Assembly (NCBI RefSeq): GCF_023278565.1
Contig: NC_064672.1
Span: 4,774,001-4,838,000, forward strand
DNA length: 64,000 nucleotides
Direction: 5' to 3'
From: Colletotrichum lupini
Lineage: Eukaryota; Ascomycota; Sordariomycetes; Glomerellales; Glomerellaceae
The notes under the pieces are model-generated. The model had not been told where the DNA came from, made no database searches, and saw only the letters and a list, made by a program, of their open reading frames with translations. Position numbers and translations under genes: made by a program. Positions 37,803 to 49,523 of this stretch are shown in pieces (within the stretch, counting starts at the first letter, position 1; each line of letters starts with the position of its first letter).

Positions 37803-40318
37803 TTACTCAGAAGCCAACCTAGCTATCTTTAGACCGAAGCTATTGAGACCAATGGCAAAATGAAGTGTCTTCATCAAGGTGGCGCCGGGAGGATCCTTGT
37901 GTCAGAGCAGTAGCTTGAGTTCGTTACAAGGGAGACGCGTAGTCAGACCTATGTCCTTGTGACTGAGGCTTCTAAAGCCATTGGCTGTGCAGTTGGCAAC
38001 TCCGAAAACCCGCATTATGATGAATTGCAAAGAAAGCCTTTACCAGATGTATGCATGTCCTATCGCTGGTAACTCGAGAGCTTTGACTACTAGTCTTGCA
38101 CTAAGGTACTAGTGAGAGAATTTAGAAAACCGAGGCAATTGGCCAAGCATTGTAAACCAAGTCCTTGGACCAAACAAATAATCAATCATTCCGCTCGCCC
38201 CGAGGAACTCTCAATTGGCATGTGCATCCCCCGGTATCTTCGAAGCTCTTGCCCGTGGTCCATTGGAGCTGTTGTGGTTGGGGCCTGATATGCCACGTAA
38301 TTCTCCACGGACCTGACGTGCAACGGTGCAACACCACACTTTTCTTTAACACAGGGTCTTGAAACCGGCCAGAATACTGTCCATCGGGAAGGTGGGAGTA
38401 GCATATCGTATCTCTGTCCAAGTCCAGTCGTTCCATCTTCGTCCGAAAACAAACCCATCAGGCGTCGTTCGTCCAAGTCATCTTGACACTCTGTCCGCGT
38501 GGAGGCAGCGTGGACAGCGTGGGCACGGATCGCTTGCACCTGTCGCAGGTTCAAGCCAAGCCATGCCACACATCCCCCTTTGGACGACCAACACCCTTGC
38601 TGGCGATGAGGAACATAAGGCGTATCACATATTGAACGCCGCGCGCACGCGATGTTCTAACAAGCTTATACAGACGATCAAACATGGGAGGCCACGGGTT
38701 TGGTTTTTGGGGTGGCTATGATGTGCAACATCTTATGACAATCTTCGGGGGAAAAGGCTTGAGCACTCTCTTAATCGGCGCGCGTTATTACTCGTGTTTC
38801 CTTGTCTCGTGTTTCGTGCCTGGCTACGAGAAGTCACCGTTGAGAAGAATGTTGTGTGACTTGCACCAGTCGGACGGCATCGTGTACCCGGGCCATTTGT
38901 CAATCACAGCACGCTGCATATGGCGGGATTCCAGAGCCCCGGTGCTTGTTGTAGTGGATTCCCATATCGTTCAACTGCCGTAGAATCACTACTCCTTACG
39001 TTGCTCTCAACTCAGATGAGCATGACGCCGATCAACATTCTCTAGGTACCTAGGTATTCTCGGTATGATCCCCTTGCCCGACGCGAGACAAATGCACGTC
39101 AGTCACGCTAGAGTACCCCGTAAATTGCTCAGAGGTTTCTTCATCGCAATTGAAGGTTTGGCTAACTGATGGGACCAAAGATCGTTAGAGACGAACATAT
39201 TCTCAATTGAGACCTTGCGGCTACCCCCTTTCCCTCCAACGGTCGCATGCACTCAACTCAGAGTTTCGGTGTGGTTGCATGTGGCTAATTGACAAGACAG
39301 CTGCCACACTAACTCTTTTGAGTGACTGCAGCATCGGAGGATTTTGATGTCATAGCCATTTCCGTCAGAGAACGACAGGTCGCAACCCTGAAGAACGCAA
39401 AGTGCTCAACCGGGGTGCGGCATGTCAGTTTTTTGACAAGTTTGCGTCACGGCCAGGTTCCCAGGTTCACCGTTCCAAAGATCGCCCCCGGACCGTTGTT
39501 TCAATGTTATGCTCAGCCTCGGTCTAGAGGAGGGGTGGTGAGCAAAAGGGGGCCAAAGGACGAGAGAGGCGATCACACTGGATGGGGCGACCGAAAAGGG
39601 ACGAGGTGTTTCCAGCAAGATATGTAACTTGTTCTTGTTGGTGTTGTTGATGATGATGATGATGATGAACTATGTACTTGATGGGGATAACTTGATGCCC
39701 AATCGTTAAAAGTATACACACAATTTCCGCTGCCAATCCAAATAACGCGAGTAATATACAAGGGCTAATTTTCGCCGGATTCGCGCTCCCCCACATCCCA
39801 AGTACCTTCCCCTCCGTGAACTCTAGTTTTTTCCCTTCAGGATGTTCCCTGAGGAAAGCTTCATATCCCAGCGACGTGAGTTGTTGTCATGAGTTGAGAC
39901 CGCGCCGGTCTCGATGATCGTCGTGGTGCATGAGTGAGTGAGTGAGAAAGAGTCGTGTCGTGTTGCGCAACAAAAGAGGTTTTGTAGCTAGCTTTCGAGC
40001 GTCGGGTCAAGGGATCTTGAATTGACCCCGGGACCCCAACTGAAGCCACCGCATGGACAAAACATCCAGTATGGCGGGTTTGCTGGCGGGGAGAAGTGGA
40101 GGTTAAGAGGTAGGTTGGGCGTGATGAAGGAACCTCTTCTGTTGCTCGGTGGGCTCATTCTCTATATTCTCATGATTCTCGAAGCCGTCTGGTGTCTCTT
40201 TGCCGAGGTGAAGAGTCCAATTACATCTGCCGGATGGGGATGCGTTCTCGGTCTGCTATTGCCTCCTTTTTGTGAAATAATCTTGACATCGTTTCTTTCT
40301 TTTCGTTCCTAACCATGG
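37803..40318. other. Region without a supported gene, 37.8-40.3 kb
   Basis: About 2.5 kb of near-normal composition. Overlapping frames of 60-130 codons on both strands between 38165 and 38983 and between 39322 and 39796 have no recognisable domain, and none can be chosen. The segment before 40318 is the downstream region of the receptor gene. Confidence 0.5.
39649..39668. repeat. GAT trinucleotide microsatellite
   Basis: Six uninterrupted gat units in non-coding DNA, preceded by gtt-rich sequence. Confidence 0.9.
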
Positions 40319-42014
40319 CTAAGGAAACCTGCGAGGCGGTGGCGGCGATAACCCTTGCTGAACATGCCCTTGCTCGACATCTAAATGGGAGATGTTGTGA
40401 GGGTCGTGCTCGAAATCCAAGCTCTTGCCGGAGTGAGATCCGTTGAGATCTGCACTCTCGTTTCCTGATAGCGGCCACATGTCGGGCAGCGGTGCGGTGG
40501 GCGGGCGCGGCTTAAAGTCGGTCTCGGACGGCGATGTCGTCGAGTCGGACGAGCGGGCGGGATCCTGCTTCCAGTACGGTGAGTCGTCGGCGGGCTCCTC
40601 GGGGATCTCGCGGAGCGCGATCCGCTCGTTTCCTTGCTTGTCGTTTTGCATCACGCCCGTCGATATCCGCTTGCCACTGCTGAGCTTGCTTCCAAAGGTT
40701 GTGCTCTGGCCTCCGGCGGTAGACTCCAGTCTCTTGGAGGTTAGGGACGTGTGGATTTCCCTGAGGATTGGGCGCAGAATGGGGATGCACTGAACGATGA
40801 TGGTGCCGGTAATTTCCGACGAGTACCTGGTGCAATCTTAGCGAACGCGTCCTTGAGTGGAGATGGCACGGAACTCGGCTCCTCAGAATACTACTCACCA
40901 GACTTGGGACAGGCCATTGCGCCCTGTAATCAGATCGTATTAGCGATTCATGTGAGATTTCATCAAGATTGGGTTGCTTGGCTTACAGATATACCACTGA
41001 TCACGACCGTTACCCTCATCTTTCCAGCTTACTCTGATGGCGGCAACAATGGCGACACTGAGTAAGGATTAGCATTTTGCCAAAACCATCAAAATCATGG
41101 ATATGATTTAAACTCACATCATTCCTAAACTCATCGTGATACATAGGCCAACCTTCTCAGCGCGTCTCATTTCCAGCGATCGGGTGATCAACCAGGGGAA
41201 GCACGCAAAGACGAAGTCCATGATGATGTTGTAAACTACACACTTGAGTCAGTCCAAGACCTTATGATCAAAAAGCAATCAGACATAAACTGCCTGCCAT
41301 CAGTTGAAACTTACCGTTTCCGCCCTCCTTGAAGTCGTCGCGGAATTTCTTTTCGAGGCAGAAATTCAGTCGGTAGTCGCCGTCGTAACTCTTGCTACCG
41401 CAAACTTTTCCCCACTGAACGACAACCTTGGCGATCATGTACACGTTCATCGTGACGATACAGAAATAGAGAATCCATCGCTGCCATTGGTTGCTCATTC
41501 GGATGAGTGTGACGCCGAAAGCTGACTTGGTCCATGCTTGTCCGATGAGAGTGCCGCAAGATGAGATGTTGATGAGGATGTGCATGCGGTCATCCCATTG
41601 TTCTGAGGAGTCCTTGAGTACATAGCCGGTCGCGAATTCGTAAACAATCAAAATGTTGTTGGCCAGCAAAAGGGTCTAGTCGGGTTGGTTAGTCGAAATA
41701 CATCAACTAACCTGACAGGCCAACATTTCCGAAGGAGAGAGCAGATGTGCTCGGAAGACAATGCAAATAATAAAATCGTGTGCACATGGTACTAGGTGAT
41801 GTTGGTTGAAGGGGGCGCAACTCACCCAAGATATCACAAGAATGTAATCGTCGTACCACAGTCCGTGTCGTCTTGTGATCTTACACCAAAGGCGCAGTGC
41901 GAGGAAAACGGTCGCACCAGCAAATAAACTCCACAAACCAGCGTTCAATTCGACGAAAGGGTTAACAAAAGCATGTACGGGTCCATCGTTTGTTGCTCGT
42001 GAGTAGAAGTCCAT
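40319..42014 (-). CDS. PTH11-type seven-transmembrane receptor (fungal rhodopsin-like domain)
   Basis: Six exons: 42014-41826, 41675-41315, 41235-41118, 41057-40987, 40923-40899 and 40826-40319. All junctions keep frame and give 423 residues. The domain reads LWYDDYILVISW, then TLIGQAWTKSAFGVTLIRM, VYNIIMDFVFACFPWLITRSLEM, KVGLCITMSLGMIVAI and WYSSEITGTIIVQCIPILRP, the conserved segments of the fungal rhodopsin-like (PTH11-related) integral membrane family. Seven hydrophobic helices lie at about 23-43, 56-77, 98-118, 125-146, 183-203, 213-233 and 255-273. A Pro/Ser-rich cytosolic tail of about 150 residues follows. No CFEM domain precedes the first helix. The 25-bp exon 5 is short, but it is required to read IWRNGLSQVW. 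Intron 1 (150 bp) is the least certain. Such receptors sense surface or host cues in plant-associated fungi; the ligand is unknown. Confidence 0.9.
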
Positions 42015-42694
42015 CGTTACATTCTCGGCCGGGCTGTAGAGCCTCAAACCTCTGAGTCGTGGTTTGAAGAAGCCGTTCGTAGTCTCGATGGAAAGCGGTG
42101 GTGTTCGGACGTCGGGCTGGCTGCGGCGGGCGGCGTGCGAAAAGGCGAACACTCACACGGCACGGAACAGTTCCTAGATGGAAGGGCGAGAGGCGAGGAT
42201 GAAGTAGAAACAAAAAGACGAACCAAATGAAGGCAAAAGCGACCAGGCGCGGGAACGGGAAAGTCAAAAAGGTAAAAAGAGTGTGTGTGACTGACTGGGC
42301 CTAATCAAAAAAGAGTCAGCTTGCAGGAAAAGAGAGATGAGGAGAAAGTGGGAGGGCGGCGCAGGATCAGGGACGGGCAATATCCAGGCATAAGCAGAGG
42401 CTGCAGAAGAGGCACACACACCAGAGAGTGAACACACACACAAACACTCAATCCACGGTCCACCAACAGGGACGGGGAAAGTAGAGGCGACAGGAAAGGA
42501 TGGGAAGGAGAATCGTGCGTCCAGCCAGGCTTTGCCCAGTTTGTCCTTGCACCAACATGCGAGATTCTAGACTTGGCGGACCCCGCGAAGGCGGCGACTC
42601 CTGGAAATATATGAACAGCCGGGGTTGCAGACGTTAGTGCGCAGCTTCTGCTCCTAAGTACCTTGTTATCGAAGAAAGTTAATTCTTTCTAAGT
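42015..42694. other. Upstream region of the PTH11-like gene
   Basis: About 680 bp between the receptor start and AT block 2. It is rich in purine and CA runs (for example the cacacaca stretches at 42410-42450), consistent with promoter and 5' UTR. No gene seen. Confidence 0.5.
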
Positions 42695-44530
42695 TATAAG
42701 TACAAGAATCCCCCCGACGGAGCAATCCGCCGGGGCCGTACCGTGTATTACGTATTGGGGAAAACTAGGTATATTGCGCTCTATACCTAACTACTAATCA
42801 AAACTCCCGACCTTCCCCCGCCCGTCTAGAGGGCGAGCTATACCCACTCTAACGCACATAAGACCTCTTAGTACTAGCCTATATAGGTAGCTAAATCCCG
42901 TATTATATACTCCTTTTTATTAAAAATTAAAGGGCCCCTTATATATTTTTTTATATTTATAATATAACTTATATTAAAAGGATTTCTAGCTCTATAAAGT
43001 ATAATTTCCAAGCTAATATTAATATACTAAATCTTAACGTCCGTATTAGCCCGGCTATTTATAGCGTTCGTATTATTACTTAGCTAAATTCCGTATTATT
43101 AAAAAGTACTTTACTAATCCTCGGGCGTACTTATATTAATTATAATAGCTATAGCGTCGAGCTAGCTAAAGAGGGCGCCTAGCCTAAGAGAAGTAAACTT
43201 ATTAACGAATATCTTTAGCTTACTAATTACTAACTATATACTAAGAATAAAGTAGTAGTTTATATATTAATAAGTTTATTTAGTAAATTTATTTAATAAA
43301 TTTATTTAGTTTAAATAGAGAGTAGCTTTAGGTAATATTAAAAGTAATAAGGATAAAAAGAATCTTTATGAGCTCTAGTATAATAAAAGAGTAGTAAATA
43401 TTAGCCTATTTAGCCCTTTTTTTAGAAACCTCTATGTTATTATTAAAGTTTAGAACCTCTATAGTTAAGGAAGGCCGCTTTTAATTATTATAGCTAACTA
43501 TTATAGCTAACTATTATAACCGACCTCTACTATCGACCTTTCTAACTAGTGCCGCTATAGGGTAGTTTATTTATTCCGAATTATATAGCAGTTTTTATAT
43601 TAAAATTACTATATTACGTTCAGCGCATACTTAGGGCATATTACGTATATTATATAGTTAAAAAAATATACCGTATTATATAATTTCCTTTAAAAATATA
43701 ATCCCGTTAAGGTCGATTTTTTACGCTTATAAAGCTAGAAAAAAAACCACTATATAAGTACAAGAATATAGTTTTAATAAAATAATATAGTACCTACTTA
43801 GTACTTAAATTAAAATACTTTTTTAAGCTCGCTATAAAAAAAAGATAATTATATTATTAATTACTTATTATTAAAGTTCGTAACTAGCGTTATAGCTTTA
43901 ATTATAATAGCTTTATTTATAATAAATAAAAAGTTTAATTATAAGTCCTTTAAAAACCTCTTTTTAAGGGCTATAAGAGCCTCTAAGTTAAGTTAAAATA
44001 CTTATTAAAATATTAATAACTAAACTAATTTTATAATAATAACCTTAATAAAAAAATTAAAAAACGAACTAAGAGATAATATTAAAATCCTTATTAATAT
44101 TAAGTACGATTTATAAAAAATAGTAACGTAGCCGCAGAGTATTAGTAATATATTTTATATTAAAAAGACTATTATTAGTATTAATAAAATAAATAAGGTC
44201 GTATTAATATAATACCTTAGCTTCTTTTTATAGCTCGAGGATTATGATTTTAAATAATATTAAAAATTTATTAAAAAGCTCTCTTAAGTACTCTAATATA
44301 TTTATTATTATTTTTATAATAATAAGACTCCCAGTACTTATATATAAGCGTAAGTTACTTATTTTTAAATAGTAATATTAGTTTATTAATAAGCTTAAAA
44401 ACTACGATTCTAGCGATCCCTTAACGAGGGAGAGGGTAGAATAGAAAAAAGGATAAGTAAGAAAAGGGTTAAGGTTAAATAGTGCGGAATTCGAGGGTAA
44501 GGTAGCGTCTATATATACTACGGCAATCCT
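42670..44530. repeat. AT-rich block 2, RIP-mutated
   Basis: About 1.9 kb of CpA/TpG-poor DNA. R1 copy B fills 42710-43752. The remaining 43768-44530 is unclassified AT-rich sequence with no readable frame. Confidence 0.8.
42710..43752 (+). mobile_element. R1 repeat, copy B (1043 bp) with 15-bp target duplication
   Basis: It begins ccccccgacggagcaatcc and ends gaaaaaaaaccacta. The 15-bp direct repeat tataagtacaagaat flanks it (42695-42709 and 43753-43767). It is colinear with copy A but lacks two internal segments, one near its start after aatcaaaactcccg and one of about 45 bp near 43560. The three 13-bp tandem units are present at 43483-43521. Its left end is the least mutated of the three copies. 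Confidence 0.85.
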
Positions 44531-47500
44531 CTAGTAATACAAAACGATGGAGTTAAACAGTGGTAGCTTCTGCTCCACCAACACGCACAGGTATCATGGG
44601 CTGATTGGCCATGTATATGAGGTGTTTCCTGGTTTAATGTACACAGCTATGCGAGATCACGGCCAAAAGACGCAAAAATATACTTTGCGCAGTCGGGTGG
44701 TTTCCTGGCAGGGGGTTTCCCTTGAGTCTTTCTGCAGTCCGCTCAATGGGCTGAACCACACACACACATGCACCCGCATCCATCTTGTATTCCCTTCGGA
44801 GGGTGAGGAGCCAGACAGGCAGGTGAGCGTCGCCATCCCGTGGATGCATACTGCGCAGCTGGGGAGTTGGAAGAGGCGGCTCGCCAGCCCTGATGGTGGA
44901 GAGGAAGACCGAGATCAGCGACGATACTCGCAGACTGTACGAAATGGAAGACGGATAGAGGCAGCGGTGCAACTGAGTGAAACCGGGCTGTTACAGGGAG
45001 AGAGGATATTCAACAGAGTTCACTCCGGCCGTTCTCAGGTTGGTATCCATGACTAGCATCGCCTACGACATCACCGAGTCAAGATGTCTGCCGTATCGGG
45101 AGCAGGAGATAATGGGCTGTGCAAAGGGGGTTCTGAGTGTTGTAAGTGTTTCTGCGATGTCGAAGCCTGGCGATACAACTGGAGTTGATCTGCTAGCTCC
45201 CTCCTCCTCCCTTCTAGAATGTATACGGTTAGGGTTGGACCGCACTGATGGGTACGAATTGTTTGACTTGTGGTTTCAAGCGGCTTAGCCTTGGCGTCAC
45301 CAAGATTGGAGTCTTGGTCCGCCCAGCGATGAGAACTGCCCCCCGCTCTACACTACCTAATCCACGATCAGGGATGCCCCGAGGAGGGCTGTCGACTCAT
45401 AGGCGGCGATATAGATGAAACATGCATCCTTGTCCCGGTTCGCGTTCCCTCTCCACTGACCTCTTGTATCCCGGCAGATCGTTTCTTTCGTACCGCAGTA
45501 TGGTGTGCCCCTGTGGGCGGCCCCGTTGAGGCCGCAGAAAAGTCAATGAGGATTGGGCCTTTCTCGTTCTCCCAGATCTCTCTTCTTGCTTGTGACTGAA
45601 GCGGATATTCCGCGAGCAGCCCAGCCAGTGGGATACCACTGATGGGTGTTCCCAAATGCACGTAAGTGCATCTTCGAACCCGGCATAGGCATGGCAACAT
45701 AGCAGCAACACGGGCATGGATAGGCCTGGGCGCACGATTTCGGGGACAGGGGCACTGTGGCGTAATTCACCCACCTTGGGTTGCACTTTGGGGGGGCCGA
45801 AGTGACTGAGTGCTCCTATACATGGTACAATTTTCCCACATCCCGGCTCTACACTTCCGTGCGGCCACGTGGAGTGACTGTGAAAAGTGCGGTTGAGAAG
45901 TTGAGAGAGCGAGCAAAAGGTCGAATGTGACACCGTGATCCCTCTTTCAAGTTTCCAAAAGGCTCCAGTCGTTCCAGAAATGGAAATTCGGCGTTCTTGT
46001 TCAGGCTGACGGGTAACGACGCTGCTAGCGAGTCCCGTGTGGTACCCGAGCTGTCATTGTCGCACGAATTGTTCGCTTCAGCCGTTGTGTCTCCCTATCG
46101 CGGGCACGCGGTTGTCACCGTCCCGTTAGTGTACCGTAGGTCCATCCCATCTTTTGACACTTTGAATGTCACTAAACACTGGACTGGGGACGTTCCAGAA
46201 TCCGCGCCAATGGGACACCAATCAGAAAATCCCCCTTCCGTGGCGACGTCCCAGTGTAGATGGATGATCTATACTTGATCCGAGGGCCACGTCCGCTTTT
46301 TGGGCGTTGGTGTCACTTGGTGACGCCTCCCCTCTAACACCTCCCCGAAGAAAAAAGCAATCCCGATGTGATATCCAGACTGGACTCTGTCTCCGTCCCA
46401 ATGCTCCCTCTGTTGGCCGTTGTGTGACACGTTCCCGGCTTCGTGATTCGGCCGAATGTCCAACGGTTGGGCCTTGGCGGGGATTCGGACAATTTACGGC
46501 GGTAGTGAGCAGTGACATGTGTCGACGGTGGATTTGTGGGAACGCAAGTCTCAGGAAAAGAGGAGAAGAGCGTCGGGAGTTTTCCTTTTCGTACGTTTTG
46601 GTGCTATTTTTCTTTTTGTTTCTTGCGTCTTTCCTTTTCCATACGTCGCTGTCACTCTATCCTGGTTTTTCTCTCCGACGACGGGTGTGATGAGTATAGG
46701 TGCGGCAGACCGCACGCCGCACGCCGCAACGGAGGCCTTGCTGGGCTGTGAGCCCGCGCGGTAGTATTATCTCTTTATTTCAATATGGGTCTATATAGAA
46801 ATGGCCACATGCCGCCCAAAGCGGGACTTCCTTCCTCGGATGCGGGATGCTCGGCCGTTTCCAGGGGAGCTTGGCCGCTGATTTGACTGAATCGTGAAAG
46901 GTTCAACGTTGCAAAGTAACGGAGCTCAAGAAAGCTTCTGTTGCAGCACCGATGGAGTCGTGCTCTCAATAACAAACGTGCGCCCAGAAATCAGGAGGAC
47001 AGGGTGATAGCAACAGTATTACAGAGTCGCAATGAACTAAAAGCAAAAAGGATCGAGGAGTTTTCGTCGGTCAGGAGAGACATCAAGAGGGCCGCCGAAA
47101 CTTGCAAGATCCACGTGTGAACGCCCAAGGGTAAAAGTAAAAGGCCCAGGCTTAAGCGGAATACGTGTGGATCCTTGTACTAGGAAAAGTTGTGCCGTCG
47201 CGAGATTCCAGGAGTACGGGTTGGTCGGCGGAGATGATGGATATCGCGCGGAACTTCGGGTCTCCCCCAACTGCCAAAGGTGACCAACTCTGACGCCACG
47301 CGAAAATACTCAAAAGAGGGAACCAGAGGCTCCTTTCCCGCAAATTACGTAGCAATGCGATGCCGCTTACCGCTTACCTCGGCCGACGCATGACCTCTTC
47401 TTCAATTTCTGGTAGCGAGCCGCACGCACGCGGATTGGACAGTCTGGCGATAGGCGAGAAAGTGGCTCGTCACCCTGTGATGACCCGGTGACGACAGAGC

Positions 47501-49318
47501 AGTGATGCTGCGATGGCGAGGACCTCGCAAGTGCCGGAGATGGCTTCCCCAAAAGAAATGCCATCACCCGATAAGCGCAGCCGGCCTGTTGCCAAAGTTC
47601 CAGGCACACAAAACATACTAGGAAGCCGGCGTCTTGGCTTCAACGGGCAGGCTAATTCTCCCGACCTGGGGGGAGAAAAGAGCTTATGCCCTCTAGTGTG
47701 CGTCCTTAGCCTCCCCCGGGGGTAACTAACGGGTCTCACGTCCGGTCGTGGAAAAGCTCGCCGCGCTAAACAGCTACTTGGGACTGAAAGTCTTGTGGCT
47801 TCAAATCTTCATCGCTGACAACGGCCTTCACCGATCGACTAGGGTTTCGAAAGATGTGCCAAGCGCTCGGGGCTCCCTTTCACATACCTATTGAGAGATC
47901 ACATGGCTTTTTGAGCGAGAACGCTGACGAGCTGTCTTCTAGAATATCGTTGCACAGAGGGGGCCTAGCGTTCATCTCTCCACCTAGCCAGCCATCCCGG
48001 GCGGGAAGAGCCATGTCGTGGTGGCTTGCCTTGTCATACGCGTAGGCGAGCTGAGAATTTAGCGCAAGAGTAATTTTGTTATCGGTCAAGATTAATTTTG
48101 ATTAAAACAACTCGCGGCGCAGCATGTGCCGAAAATGGAGACTTTTCTTTTTTCTCCGTCAGACAAACAACACGCTTGCATTGTCGCTGCAGGCCACTGC
48201 CGACATATGCAGAGGTCTGAAGAGGCGGTGATTGATAATGTCTTGATCACGGGGGAGCATTTCAATAATCGTCACGAAGAACTAGTCCTCGGAGACAGAT
48301 GGTAACCTGATGTGCCGCATGAATTGACGAACGCGCAACCACTCTCCAGAAAGCCAAGCCGTGATAAATAACATGGCAACTGGCGGCTCTTGCAGTTCCG
48401 CCAATAGAATCAAGGCTCTTGAACGACCTGCAGAGCAACCATCCGGGCCAGTGATATTTCCTGGGATATCGCGCCAGGGTCTACAAGTTGAGGGTGGTGT
48501 GGCGGAGCGGAGCAGGCCGCGCGAAGCGGGGTTATACACCAGGACGACGTGTTATTGGGAGGCTGGGTGGGATCTGATCAGCCCAACGTCCCCTCGGCGA
48601 TCTTCAAATCGATGCTAAGCTGCTAGCTGCTTCTGTTGGCTGCTCACGCGATCTAGATATTCAAAAATTTGGCCGTGAATCAAAATGAGTAGATTCTCCA
48701 TGGTCAAGTTAGGTAGTCGCCAACGGTTCGCCAGGTGTACGACGGCTTCAACGGCAAAGTGGTAACGTTGGTGGTGAAGGCAAACTGTCCTAGGAGGCGT
48801 AAGTTACAGCATGTGACTCTTAGTTGAGGTATTAAGACAGGCCCGATAGCAAACAGTAACACAGTTTGGCTTTTCAACAACAAACAGGAATATAGTTTTG
48901 CTCAATTGCGGTCTCCATTTATTGATTTATATATGCCAGTGATTTGTCAGAACCTGTCAGCTGACCCTTAACAAAGCTGACATTCCACGTTCCTTTTGTC
49001 CGCTGCCATCGTTGAGCCTTGCATGCAAGGTACATTGTGGCTCTCGGTATTTTTCTAAGGAAGAGAAAGGCATCTAGGAAGGAAGAGAGAAGACAGGTGT
49101 AACGGGATTCAGATTATCAATCTCAGTGTTTTCTGCTCCCTGAAGCGCAGCAGCTTCCGTAAAAGACTTAACAGATCTAAGTGATATACCTAGATACAGT
49201 AGGCTTGTTAAAGTAATTAACAAATGACACTGGCTTGGTCTCTCTAATTTGCTCATTACCTACCTTACCGTGGGTTATAATTATAGTCCAGAAAAGATGT
49301 CCAGTCGTAATTCGTAAG
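44531..49318. other. Gene-poor region of normal base composition
   Basis: About 4.8 kb with ordinary CpA and TpG content. Open frames are short, overlap on both strands (for example 44547-45056 and 45397-45933) and have no recognisable motif, signal peptide or splice structure. I see no RNA gene. It could be decayed intergenic DNA, non-coding transcripts or genes too divergent to read by eye. Confidence 0.45.
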
Positions 49319-49523
49319 TGTTAGTATCCCTATTATAGGGTAGTTAGTTCGAACCGTAGTTAACGAAGAGATTAATTAAACTATATAAATATCTACGTAA
49401 TAAGTATAAAAAAGAGGTTTTAATTATAAGTTAGGCTAGTTACGATAATTATAAATAGGGCCCCTAATTAGCCCTTACGTAGTTAGCTATATACTATAGT
49501 TAAATTAAACTTCTAATCCGATA
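49319..49523 (-). repeat. 3' LTR of Copia copy 2 (205 bp)
   Basis: It begins tgttagtatccctattata, the only LTR of the four that keeps the original TG at this end, and ends ttctaatccgata. Confidence 0.87.

Noticed and set aside
41703..42152. 149-codon single-exon reading of the receptor's first exon
   Set aside because: It reads through intron 1 and begins upstream of the likely ATG; the spliced model matches the family.
42710..43752. R1 as a solo LTR
   Set aside because: Target duplications are 15-16 bp, not 4-6, and the ends are not TG...CA or their RIP derivatives.
44547..45056. 169-codon + frame at the right edge of AT block 2
   Set aside because: No motif, signal peptide or family resemblance; overlapped by equally long frames on the other strand.
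45397..45933. 178-codon - frame
   Set aside because: Composition unlike protein (scattered Cys, His and Arg) and no known domain.
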